Assembly: GCA_944385125.1 (NCBI GenBank)
Contig: CALWVZ010000016.1
Coordinates: 1-34,678, forward strand
Length of the DNA stretch: 34,678 nucleotides
Direction: 5' to 3'
From: an uncultured Oscillospiraceae bacterium
GTDB lineage: Bacteria; Bacillota; Clostridia; Oscillospirales; Oscillospiraceae
In this document: piece by piece, positions 1-7,219 of the stretch
How positions within the stretch are numbered: position 1 is the stretch's first letter
Layout: each line of letters begins with the position of its first letter
Translations under genes and position numbers: made by a program
Notes under the pieces: model-generated
The model's database searches: none
Seen by the model: only the letters and a program-made list of their open reading frames with translations
Told to the model about the DNA's origin: nothing

Positions 1-1238
1 TCCGTGGGCAGGCCCAGCATGTAGTAGAGCTTCACGCTGTTCCAGCCTCCGGCAAAGGCAATGGCGCAGGTGTTCAGCAGGTCCTCTTCCGTGACGTTCT
101 TGTTTATGGCGTCCCTCAGACGCTGGCTGCCCCCTTCCACGGCAAAGGTCAGGCCGCTCTTTCTCACCTTTTGCAGCTTCTCCATCAGCTCCATGGAGAA
201 ATTGTCCGCCCGAAGGGAGGGCAGGGACAGACCGATGCTCCGGCTCTCGCAGTATTCCAGCAGCCCGTCGCAGAGCTGCTCCAAGGGGCGGTAGTCGCTG
301 GTGCTGAGGGACAGGAGAGTCACGTCCTGGTGCCCTGTGTTTTTCAAAGTCTCTATCCCTTGCTTTATCAGGGTCTCCGGCTTTTTGGCCCGAATTGGTC
401 TGTAGATGTGTCCTGCCTGACAGAAGCGGCAGCCCCGGACGCAGCCCCGGAACAGCTCCAGGTTCACCCGGTCGTGGACCACCTCCGTGGAGGGGACGAT
501 GGGATTGGTGGGGAAAGGCGAGCTGTCCAGGTCGATGACTATGCGCTTGGTCACCTTCTCCGGCGCCCCGGCCTTGGGAGTGATGCTCTCCACGGTGCCG
601 TCGGCCTTGTAAGCTATTTCGTAGAGGGCGGGCACGTATACCCCCTGTATCCCGGCGGCTTTCAGGAGGAAATCCTCCTTGCTCCAGCCCTCCAGCTTGG
701 CCCGGCGCAGCAGGGTGAGCAGCTCATTGTTCATCTCCTCCCCTTCGCCTATGACGAAGAGGTCCATAAAATCGGCAATAGGCTCGGCGTTCACCGCCGC
801 AGAGCCGCCTGCAAAGACCAAGGGCAGAAGCTCCTTCCTGTCCTCCCGGCGCAGGGGCAGCCCCGCCATGTCCAGCATATCCAGCACCGTGGTGTAGGCC
901 ATCTCGTAGCCTATGGAGAAGGCCAGGACGTCAAAGTCCTTCAGGCTGTCCCCGCTCTCCAGGGCGTAGAGAGGGATGCCCGCTTTTTTCATCTCCTCAT
1001 ACATGTCCCCCCAGGGGGCAAAGGCCCGCTCACACCATACAAAGTCCAGGCTGTTCATGGTGTGGTAGAGTATGCTCATGCCCAGGTTGGACATGCCTAT
1101 CTCATAGGTGTCGGGAAAGCAGAAGGCCAGACGGAGGTCCACCTTGTCCTTGTCCTTGATTATCTGGTTGAACTCCCCGCCGGTGTACCTGGCCGGCTTC
1201 TGCACCCGGGGCAAAATTCTCTCAAGTCTCTTGTCCAT
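1..1238 (-). CDS. B12-binding radical SAM protein (TIGR03960-like), 3' end outside window
   Basis: Reading the minus strand from ATG at 1238 gives an open frame to the window edge, so the C-terminus is missing. It starts MDKRLERILPRVQKPARYTG. The cluster motif CVRGCRFCQAG (CxxxCxxC, about residues 260-270) would hold the [4Fe-4S] cluster that cleaves S-adenosylmethionine. The region before it (GMSNLGMSILYH, then FSIGYEMAYT and FAGGSAAVNAEP) matches the cobalamin-binding-like N-terminal part of the large radical SAM proteins that in Clostridia often sit near rng and rpmA-type genes. A GGAG ribosome site precedes the ATG. The substrate is unknown to me; the family assignment is by recognition of overall sequence and order of motifs. 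Confidence 0.85.
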   Translation of the reverse strand, partial: MDKRLERILPRVQKPARYTGGEFNQIIKDKDKVDLRLAFCFPDTYEIGMSNLGMSILYHTMNSLDFVWCERAFAPWGDMYEEMKKAGIPLYALESGDSLKDFDVLAFSIGYEMAYTTVLDMLDMAGLPLRREDRKELLPLVFAGGSAAVNAEPIADFMDLFVIGEGEEMNNELLTLLRRAKLEGWSKEDFLLKAAGIQGVYVPALYEIAYKADGTVESITPKAGAPEKVTKRIVIDLDSSPFPTNPIVPSTEVVHDRVNLELFRGCVRGCRFCQAGHIYRPIRAKKPETLIKQGIETLKNTGHQDVTLLSLSTSDYRPLEQLCDGLLEYCESRSIGLSLPSLRADNFSMELMEKLQKVRKSGLTFAVEGGSQRLRDAINKNVTEEDLLNTCAIAFAGGWNSVKLYYMLGLPT

Positions 1239-1416
1239 AAATATCTCCAGAAAATATATTCCGCAGTTTATCAATCGCTGGTATTTTATAATATTTCCCC
1301 GGGTTTTACAAGACCCCCGAGTGTCACAATGGTCATAGGCTGGCGGCCCTTTTCCTCTTTATCTCTTGACGGGCGGATGTTCTTTGTTCGTGTAGTTTAC
1401 ATAACACATTTATCTC

Positions 1417-1445
1417 TGTACAAGTCTGCCTGAACGCAGTATAAT
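1417..1445 (+). promoter_or_regulatory. Sigma-A-type promoter for the PhzF-like gene
   Basis: TGTACA (1417-1422), a 17-base spacer, and a perfect TATAAT (1440-1445). The ribosome site GGAGG at 1461-1465 and ATG at 1474 follow. Confidence 0.7.
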
Positions 1446-1473
1446 TATAAAAACTTATCAGGAGGTACAGGAG

Positions 1474-2289
1474 ATGCAGGAGCTTACGCTGAAACAATAT
1501 GTGGTGGATGCCTTTACCGACCGGGTGTTCGCCGGAAATCCCGCAGCCGTCTGTGTTCTGGAGCAGTGGCTGCCGGATGAGCTGATGCTGGCCATTGCAA
1601 AGGAAAACAATCTGTCCGAGACGGCTTTTACCGTAAAAAACGGCAGCGGCTATGAGCTGCGCTGGTTTACTCCCGGCGGGGAGATAGACCTGTGCGGCCA
1701 TGCAACCTTGGCAACTGCCTATGTGCTGCTGAACTTTTACGAAAAGACTTGGGACAGCGTAAGCTTTTCCACTCAAAGCGGCGCTCTCGGTGTTGATAAG
1801 AAGGGCGAGCTGTATGAAATGGATTTCCCTGTATACGGTCTCAAACAGGTCCCGGTCACCCAGGAGATGGTTCTTGCCCTTGGGGCCAGGCCCAGCGGGG
1901 CCTATATGGGGCGGGACCTGCTGTGCGTATTTGACGACGCTTCTGTGGTGAAGGAGCTTAAACCGAATATGGAAGCGCTGAAGGCGCTGGACGGCTTGCT
2001 GCTCCATGCCACCTCAGCCTCTGACTCCGAAGAGTTCGACTGCATATCCCGCTCCTTTGCTCCAAAACTCAATGTGGTGGAAGACCCTGTCTGCGGCTCC
2101 GGCCACTGTCACATCATACCCTATTGGAGCGAGAAACTGGGCAAAGAGCAGCTGACTGCCTACCAGGCTTCCGCCCGGGGCGGCACCCTGTATTGCCGGA
2201 AAGACGGAGACAGGATCATAATGGCGGGGAAAGCCGCCCTGTATTCCCAGGCTGAGATCCACATTCCGGCAGACGGACTGGATGCCTGA
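1474..2289 (+). CDS. PhzF family isomerase/epimerase
   Basis: 271 residues, close to the usual family length of 260-300. PhzF proteins have two pseudo-symmetric diaminopimelate-epimerase-like halves and catalyse proton shifts on small acids; most bacterial members have no known substrate. Visible family signatures are AFTDRVFAGNPAAVC near residue 12, the catalytic-glutamate motif NNLSETAF near 46-53, DLCGHATLATA near 71-81, and the second-half motif DPVCGSGHCHIIPYW near 215-229. The start is set by a GGAGG 8 bases upstream. The gene is alone between a good promoter and a terminator, with no phenazine genes nearby, so a role in phenazine synthesis is not suggested. Confidence 0.92.
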   Translation: MQELTLKQYVVDAFTDRVFAGNPAAVCVLEQWLPDELMLAIAKENNLSETAFTVKNGSGYELRWFTPGGEIDLCGHATLATAYVLLNFYEKTWDSVSFSTQSGALGVDKKGELYEMDFPVYGLKQVPVTQEMVLALGARPSGAYMGRDLLCVFDDASVVKELKPNMEALKALDGLLLHATSASDSEEFDCISRSFAPKLNVVEDPVCGSGHCHIIPYWSEKLGKEQLTAYQASARGGTLYCRKDGDRIIMAGKAALYSQAEIHIPADGLDA

Positions 2290-2314
2290 CAGGCTTATGT
2301 AATATTCATCTGTA

Positions 2315-2359
2315 AATAAAAGCTGTCCGACTGTGCATTACACTCGGACAGCTTTTATT
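2315..2359 (+). terminator. Terminator after the PhzF-like gene
   Basis: Perfect 16-base arms (2315-2330 and 2344-2359, AATAAAAGCTGTCCGA and its complement) around a 13-base loop. A- and T-rich ends on both sides mean it could act in both directions. Confidence 0.85.
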
Positions 2360-2438
2360 GTATAAGAGAAAACGTAGCAGCGAACGATATGTCGTCCGCA
2401 GCCACTATAGTCTGAATATATTCATAGGGCTTCATGCT

Positions 2439-2488
2439 ACAGAAAAAGAAAAACCAAATCGAAGCCCAGCGAAGCGGCTTCGATTTGG
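2439..2488 (-). terminator. Terminator of the tRNA-Pro transcript
   Basis: On the minus strand, CCAAATCGAAGCC (2488-2476) pairs with GGCTTCGATTTGG (2466-2454) and is followed directly by TTTTTCTTTTTC, a classical intrinsic terminator. It lies about 90 bases past the tRNA 3' end. Two further hairpins lie between (2521-2546 and 2551-2572). Confidence 0.82.
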
Positions 2489-2577
2489 AAAGGAGGAGCA
2501 AGGGAGCGGAGCGGATGGTGCTTTCTATTCCCCGTGAAATAGAAAGCGCCGGAGCAAAGCGGACTTTGCTCCGACGC

Positions 2578-2654
2578 TGGTCGGAGTGGGGAGATTCGAA
2601 CTCCCGGCCTCATGGACCCGAACCATGCGCGCTACCAACTGCGCTACACCCCGA
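2578..2654 (-). tRNA. tRNA-Pro (anticodon CGG)
   Basis: Minus-strand cloverleaf. The acceptor arm TCGGGGT pairs with ACTCCGA (one G-U). The D-arm is GCGCAGTTGGTAGCGC. The anticodon stem CATGG/CCATG encloses the loop TTCGGGT, with anticodon CGG at 2620-2618 and G at position 37 as usual for proline. The T-arm is GGGAGTTCGAATCTCCC. CCA is encoded at 2580-2578. It decodes CCG. Confidence 0.96.
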
Positions 2655-2732
2655 AATCAGATATCAGATCATGCTGGCAGCATAAGTCAGAGCACACATG
2701 TGCCGCCGTAAAACTCTCTGCACAGCCATTAC

Positions 2733-2761
2733 ATTATAATTATCAATGCCGCCCTTGTCAA
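2733..2761 (-). promoter_or_regulatory. Consensus promoter for tRNA-Pro
   Basis: On the minus strand TTGACA (2761-2756), a 17-base spacer, and TATAAT (2738-2733): both hexamers match the housekeeping consensus exactly. Transcription would start near 2726 and run about 70 bases before the mature tRNA 5' end, so a 5' leader must be removed by RNase P. Confidence 0.88.
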
Positions 2762-2773
2762 GAAGAAACTGTC

Positions 2774-2803
2774 TCATATATTTCCCGCACAGGGAATATA
2801 TAT
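2774..2803 (+). promoter_or_regulatory. Possible sporulation sigma-E-like promoter for the M23-M50 pair
   Basis: TCATATA (2774-2780) is followed about 15 bases later by an AT-rich ATATATATA stretch. The first box resembles sigma-E -35 elements; the second is only a weak match to CATACAAT. The spoIVF operon of Bacillus subtilis is sigma-E dependent, and that is the main reason to consider this. An inverted repeat (TTCCC...GGGAA) lies between the boxes. Confidence 0.3.
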
Positions 2804-2822
2804 ATTTTCAGGGGGTGGCGCA

Positions 2823-3581
2823 ATGCGGGAATACAAAATATATCTGGCTTCTGCCCTATTCATATGTCTCACTGCCGTGAAGCTGTGCTTTCCCTCTGTG
2901 CCTGACCGGCTGCGCCGGCAGGGAGCAGAGCTGCTGTGCAGCGGCACGGACTACGGCAAGGCCATACAGGCTATAGGCCGTTCTCTGGCCCAGGGCCAGC
3001 TGGAAGAACAGCTGGTCCAGGTTCTGGAATACATTAACCCGCCGGAAGACAAAACCGTCCCTGCCGGCGAAACTTGCTGGCTGCCCTTCCTCTCCGGGGA
3101 CGGTGCTGCGAGCCTTACGGCAGCAGACATACCTGCCTCTCTACTGGCGGGGGAAGATGCTCTGAGCGGCAGGGTCTCCCTGGATGCCCCTCAGCTGCCC
3201 TTTGATCACTGCTCCCCCGTCGAGGGCACTGTAAGTTCCCGCTTTGGCTCCAGGGAAGACCCCCTGGACAGCGAGCCCGGCTTTCATTATGGCACCGACA
3301 TCGCCGCAGACAGCGGGACCCAGGTCCTGGCTTTTGCCTCAGGCCAGGTGAGCCATGCCGGAACGGACGACGGTTACGGCAATTACTGCATCGTCCAGCA
3401 CTCCGATGGCTATGCTACCCTGTATGCCCACCTGAGCAAATGCATCGTCAGTTCAGGGCAGGAAGTGGAAGAGGGGCAAGTCATAGGCTGCGTAGGGCAG
3501 ACAGGCAGAGCCACCGGCCCCCACCTGCATTTTGAGCTGAGCTGCCAAGGCTTATATCTAGACCCGGAGAACTATCTATGA
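2823..3581 (+). CDS. M23 (LytM) domain membrane protein, SpoIVFA-like
   Basis: 252 residues: a short N-terminal membrane segment (about residues 4-22), an extracytoplasmic linker, then a LytM/M23 domain from about residue 130. The domain keeps HYGTD (HxxxD), the glycine-rich GQTGRATGP and HLHFEL (HxH), which are the zinc ligands and catalytic site of active M23 endopeptidases. It overlaps the next gene, an M50 protease, by four bases (ATGA). In Bacillus the same order spoIVFA-spoIVFB encodes the membrane complex that processes pro-sigma-K in the mother cell, with SpoIVFA restraining and locating the protease. I infer that role here. B. subtilis SpoIVFA has a degenerate LytM domain, so an intact site is notable. 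Start: GGGGGTGG shortly upstream of ATG. Confidence 0.82.
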   Translation: MREYKIYLASALFICLTAVKLCFPSVPDRLRRQGAELLCSGTDYGKAIQAIGRSLAQGQLEEQLVQVLEYINPPEDKTVPAGETCWLPFLSGDGAASLTAADIPASLLAGEDALSGRVSLDAPQLPFDHCSPVEGTVSSRFGSREDPLDSEPGFHYGTDIAADSGTQVLAFASGQVSHAGTDDGYGNYCIVQHSDGYATLYAHLSKCIVSSGQEVEEGQVIGCVGQTGRATGPHLHFELSCQGLYLDPENYL

Positions 3582-4183
3582 ACAGAGAGCGTTTTGGAAT
3601 GAGCGCCGCCGCAATATTGCTGGCCGCCCTGATATATTTCGTCGCCGATGTGGACAAGATATTGGCCCTGCTGGTGCCGGCGCTGGTCCACGAACTGGGT
3701 CATATGTTCACTCTCAGACTGCTGGGGCTGCGCATAAACAGCTTCAGGGCTGAACTGAAAGGGCTCTGTATAGCTTACAGCGGCTACACCGGCGCTTTGG
3801 GCCATGCTGTGGCAGCCGCCGCCGGGCCCCTCTGGGGGCTTATATACGCCATGGCAGCCTCCTTTTTGTCGCAGCGTCTGGGAAGCCCATGGCTGGAACT
3901 CAGTGCCGGGGTCAGTCTGCTTTTGTCCCTGTTCAATCTTTTGCCTGCCCTTCCTCTGGACGGGGGTAGGATCATGTATTCTCTGTCCTCAGCCTTTTTA
4001 AGCCATAGCTCCGCCAGAAAACTTACGGATCTCTCCAGCCTTGCGGTGGGGCTTATCCTTCTTGCCCTGGGAGCCTATCTGATGTTCAAAGGCTATGGAC
4101 TGGCTATGGAGCTGGCCGCAGTATGGCTGTTGATCTATACCGGCACGGAGCACCGAGCCTTTCATCCCCGGGAAATGATTTGA
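3578..4183 (+). CDS. M50 site-2 protease, SpoIVFB-like
   Basis: 201 residues, mostly hydrophobic, with about five or six membrane segments. HELGH at residues 39-43 is the zinc-binding, catalytic motif within a membrane helix, and LPALPLDGGR near 126-135 supplies the second conserved motif with the aspartate ligand. These are the hallmarks of intramembrane metalloproteases. Size and the preceding SpoIVFA-like partner point to the SpoIVFB group, which cleaves pro-sigma-K late in sporulation. No C-terminal CBS domain, present in Bacillus SpoIVFB, is visible, so this is a short form. The start overlaps the stop of the upstream gene, indicating translational coupling. Confidence 0.85.
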   Translation: MNRERFGMSAAAILLAALIYFVADVDKILALLVPALVHELGHMFTLRLLGLRINSFRAELKGLCIAYSGYTGALGHAVAAAAGPLWGLIYAMAASFLSQRLGSPWLELSAGVSLLLSLFNLLPALPLDGGRIMYSLSSAFLSHSSARKLTDLSSLAVGLILLALGAYLMFKGYGLAMELAAVWLLIYTGTEHRAFHPREMI

Positions 4184-4228
4184 CCTGAGAAGCGCCGGCT
4201 CAGCGCTCCTCAGGTCGAACTCTTTTTG
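4182..4228 (+). terminator. Terminator after the M50 gene
   Basis: GACCTGAG...CTCAGGTC arms (4182-4189 and 4209-4216) with inner AGCGC/GCGCT pairing, then GAACTCTTTTT. It separates this operon from the convergent lipoprotein gene. Confidence 0.82.
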
Positions 4229-4229
4229 C

Positions 4230-4958
4230 TTACTTGTCCTGGATATTGGACAGGGCTGTTTCGTTGCTGCCCAGCAGCACCACCTTCAGGGGCGTAATCT
4301 GGGCGGGGATGCTCTTGGTGGACACATCGTAAAACACCAGCAGGTCCATGTTCTCCAGCTCGGCCTCGCAGGTCTGGCCCTCCCGGTCCACTACCTCCAC
4401 ATCCTCGCCCATGTTCAGGGCCAGGGTATTGCCCAGACCCACAAGCATGCCATCTTCGTCGGCTACGAAGGTATCGGCGCAGGTGAACACGGGGCTCTCA
4501 GCCTCAGGATCCTCAATGATTATTATCTCCGCCTGATACTGGGGAGGCATTATCATGGGTGCGGGGGTATAGGCTCCGGTATAGACGGTGAGCAGGTCGC
4601 CGGCCTTTACATCGCTGAGGGAGAGCTGATTGCCCTGGGCGTCAAACACCAGGGTGTCCTCCCCGGGCACATAGTTGATGGTGTTCTCATAGTTGTCCGC
4701 ATCGTTCACATCGGTGGTGGTCTGGATAAATTCCTCCAGCACCTCGGTGACCGTCACCTGATATGAGATGTAGCTTGCCATGGGCTCCAGCACCATGGAA
4801 TCCTCGCTCTCGTCAGCGGGGGTCTGGGTCTGTTCGGGAGTCTCGGTTGCAGGGGTCTCGGTCTGGGCAGGGGTCTCGGTGGGCTGGGCGGCGGTGCTGC
4901 CGCAGCCTGCGCAAAGCAGGGCCATTATTAAAAGAATAGCAATAACAGTTTTTTTCAT
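4230..4958 (-). CDS. Predicted lipoprotein with Thr/Pro-rich linker, unknown function
   Basis: 242 residues. It has a Lys-Lys-Lys N-terminus, a hydrophobic stretch, and a lipobox-like LLCAGC ending at Cys19, which would be lipidated after signal cleavage. Residues 23-50 are a low-complexity linker of repeated TETPA/TQTPA units, as in surface proteins tethered away from the membrane. The rest is a predicted beta-rich extracellular domain with short repeats of the LSDVKAGDLLTVY kind. I do not recognise a named family or catalytic residues. It is a single gene preceded by an AAGGAAAAGGAA ribosome site. Confidence 0.75.
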   Translation of the reverse strand: MKKTVIAILLIMALLCAGCGSTAAQPTETPAQTETPATETPEQTQTPADESEDSMVLEPMASYISYQVTVTEVLEEFIQTTTDVNDADNYENTINYVPGEDTLVFDAQGNQLSLSDVKAGDLLTVYTGAYTPAPMIMPPQYQAEIIIIEDPEAESPVFTCADTFVADEDGMLVGLGNTLALNMGEDVEVVDREGQTCEAELENMDLLVFYDVSTKSIPAQITPLKVVLLGSNETALSNIQDK

Positions 4959-5089
4959 TTTGATTTCCTTTTCCTTAAAATAAGCTTGTTTGTCAGTATT
5001 GATCTGCAGCGGGAGGCGAGCTCGTTTTCCTCACCGGCTACGCATAATTAGACTGCTAATCTGCGGGAAAGTTTCTGTACAAATTGTAA

Positions 5090-5123
5090 AAAAACTGTGC
5101 ATCAATTATGAAGCACAGTTTTT
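5090..5123 (-). terminator. Terminator of the nitrogen operon after nadE
   Basis: Perfect 11-base arms AAAAACTGTGC (5090-5100) and GCACAGTTTTT (5113-5123) with a 12-base loop; on the minus strand the stem ends in seven T residues. It closes the seven-gene glnA-nadE run. Confidence 0.85.
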
Positions 5124-5145
5124 CTATATTTTTCAAATTTGAAGC

Positions 5146-5877
5146 TCAGCCCTTGTCAAAGGTCCTGATGGGTCTGCGCTTGTGCTCGCTGCCCCGGTGC
5201 ATGCGCTCTATTATTGCCGCAGCTTTTTCGTTGGTGCTGCCGGTGAGCAGCAGCTCGTCCAGGTCGGCGTACTTAAAGCCCATCTCGTCCTCGTCGGTCT
5301 GCCCGTCGAAAAGCCCGGCGGAAGGGGCTTTGTCAAGGATGCAGGCCGGGGCGTCCAGATAGCGGAGGAATTCAAAGATCTCCTTCACCGTCAGGTCGCT
5401 GATGGGGTTAAAGTCATGGGCCCCGTCGCCCCATTTGGTGAAGTAGCCCACATAGGCCTCGCTGCGGTTGCCGGTGCCGGCCACCAAGCGGCCCTCACTG
5501 GCGGCTATTGCATAGAGGGTGGTCATGCGCAGGCGGGGAGCAATGTTCACATCCGCCATCTTGTTCACTTCGGTGGCGCTGGCCAGCTGGGAGAGCATGG
5601 CCTCCTTCACCGGGCTCAGGTCCACCACCCGGGTCTCGATATTAAACTGCTTTGCAAGGGTCTCGCCGTCCCTGGCGTCCAGCTCATAATTGCGCTTGGA
5701 GGAACAGGGCATGATGATGCCCAGGGTATTGTCGCAGGCGGCTTTGCAGATAATGCCCACCAGGGCGGAGTCCTTGCCGCCGCTGTTGCCGAAGACTATG
5801 CCTTTGGCTCCGCTCTCGGCCAGAAGCCGCTTCACAAAAGCAACTCTGTTTTCAAATTCTTTTTTATAGTCTCTCAT
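5146..5877 (-). CDS. nadE: NAD+ synthetase, ammonia-dependent
   Basis: 243 residues; the final step of NAD synthesis, amidation of deamido-NAD+ with ATP. The PP-loop SGGKDS is at residues 32-37. The substrate-binding stretch GTGNRSEAYVGYFTKWGDG is near 131-149, followed by DFNPISDLTVKEIF, which is typical of the family. There is no glutaminase (nitrilase) domain, so it uses free ammonia or ammonia delivered from elsewhere. It is the last gene of the minus-strand run, 54 bases after purA, and has its own AAAGGA ribosome site. Its place behind glutamine synthetase fits a nitrogen-use operon. Confidence 0.94.
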   Translation of the reverse strand: MRDYKKEFENRVAFVKRLLAESGAKGIVFGNSGGKDSALVGIICKAACDNTLGIIMPCSSKRNYELDARDGETLAKQFNIETRVVDLSPVKEAMLSQLASATEVNKMADVNIAPRLRMTTLYAIAASEGRLVAGTGNRSEAYVGYFTKWGDGAHDFNPISDLTVKEIFEFLRYLDAPACILDKAPSAGLFDGQTDEDEMGFKYADLDELLLTGSTNEKAAAIIERMHRGSEHKRRPIRTFDKG

Positions 5878-5931
5878 TGCAATGTCCTTTCCGCCGGGCA
5901 GAGCCCGGCCCAGGGATAGGGCTCAGAACAC

Positions 5932-7200
5932 TCAGAACATCTTGATGTACTCATCCCGGCCTGCACCCACAGACACATACTTGATGGGGCAGCCCACGGC
6001 CTTCTCCAAATATCTGATATAGTCCAGGGCGGCCTTGGGCAGGTCCTCCACCTTGCGGCAGCCGGACACCTGGCCGAAACCCTCCACGTACTCTATCACA
6101 GGCTTTGCCCGCTCCAGCCGGTCCCCGGAGGGGAAGCTCTCGGTACGCACTCCGTCCACCTCATAGGCCACGCACACGGGTATCTTGTCCATGTAGGACA
6201 GTACGTCCATCTTGGTCAGGGCGATAGCGTCGGCTCCCTGTACCTGGACGCCGTAGCGGGAGGCGGGCACGTCGAAAGGGCCTACCCTCCTGGGCCTGCC
6301 TGTGGCGGCGCCGTACTCTCCTCCGGCAGCTCTCAGCTTCTCCGCCTCTTCGCCGAACATTTCGGCGGTAAAGGGGCCCTCGCCCACACAGGTGGAGTAG
6401 GCCTTCATGATGCCAACGGTCTCGTCCAGCTTCTTGCCGGGAATACCTGCGCCGGTGGTGGCAAAGGAGGCCAGAGTCTGGGAAGAGGAGGTGTAGGGGT
6501 ATATACCGAAGTCTATGTCCCTCAGGGCGCCCAGCTGGGCCTCGAACATGATGTTCTTGCCCTGAGCTACGGCCTGGTTCAGGTAGCCCACCACGTCGGT
6601 GACGTAGGTCAGGACCTGGGCGCCGTAGGTCCTCAGCCAATCCATTATCTCATCGGCCTTTATTGGCTCATGGCCGTAGCCGGTGACAGTGATGTTCTTC
6701 CACTCCACGATATCCTTCACCTTGGTCTCCAGGCTGTCCATATCGTAGAGGTCTTCCATGCGGATGCCCTTCTTGCTGTACTTGTCGGAATATACGGGAG
6801 CAATGCCCCGGCGTGTTGAGCCGAACTTCTTGTCCGCCAGACGCTCCTCCTCCATCACATCCTGGAGGCGGTGATAGGGCAGGCAGATTATGGCCTTCTC
6901 GCTTATCTTCAGGTTGTCGGGAGTAATGGATATGCCCTTCTCGGTGAGACGGCCTATCTCCCCCACCAGGTGCTCTATGTCTATCACCATGCCGTTGCCC
7001 ATGACATTTACGGTGGTCTCCCTCAGTATGCCGGAGGGCAGCAGGTTCAGGATAAAGGTCCCCCTGTCGTTTACCACGGTATGGCCGGCATTATTTCCGC
7101 CCTGGTAGCGGCATATCACGTCAAAGTCGGAGCTGAGCAGGTCCACCATGCGGCCCTTGCCCTCGTCTCCCCAGTTGATTCCAACAATTGCGCTCAGCAT
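5932..7200 (-). CDS. purA: Adenylosuccinate synthetase
   Basis: 422 residues, the normal length. It joins IMP and aspartate with GTP in the first committed step to AMP. The GTP-binding loop GINWGDEGKG (residues 7-16) is present (most homologues have GxQWGDEGKGK), as are GGNNAGHTV near 35-43 and the later GRPRRVGPFD signature. It lies 19 bases after purB, whose product carries out the next step, and shares its transcript. Confidence 0.97.
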   Translation of the reverse strand: MLSAIVGINWGDEGKGRMVDLLSSDFDVICRYQGGNNAGHTVVNDRGTFILNLLPSGILRETTVNVMGNGMVIDIEHLVGEIGRLTEKGISITPDNLKISEKAIICLPYHRLQDVMEEERLADKKFGSTRRGIAPVYSDKYSKKGIRMEDLYDMDSLETKVKDIVEWKNITVTGYGHEPIKADEIMDWLRTYGAQVLTYVTDVVGYLNQAVAQGKNIMFEAQLGALRDIDFGIYPYTSSSQTLASFATTGAGIPGKKLDETVGIMKAYSTCVGEGPFTAEMFGEEAEKLRAAGGEYGAATGRPRRVGPFDVPASRYGVQVQGADAIALTKMDVLSYMDKIPVCVAYEVDGVRTESFPSGDRLERAKPVIEYVEGFGQVSGCRKVEDLPKAALDYIRYLEKAVGCPIKYVSVGAGRDEYIKMF

Positions 7201-7219
7201 TTAGATTATCCCCTTTTGT

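Noticed and set aside
171-1433. A 420-codon plus-strand open frame over the radical SAM gene
   Set aside because: The minus strand holds a convincing radical SAM protein with CxxxCxxC; the plus frame has no family features.
5036-5080. AATTAGACTGCTAATCT resembles a tRNA-Ser(GCT) anticodon arm
   Set aside because: No acceptor or T-arm (GTTCGAATC-like) can be found around it; a chance inverted repeat.
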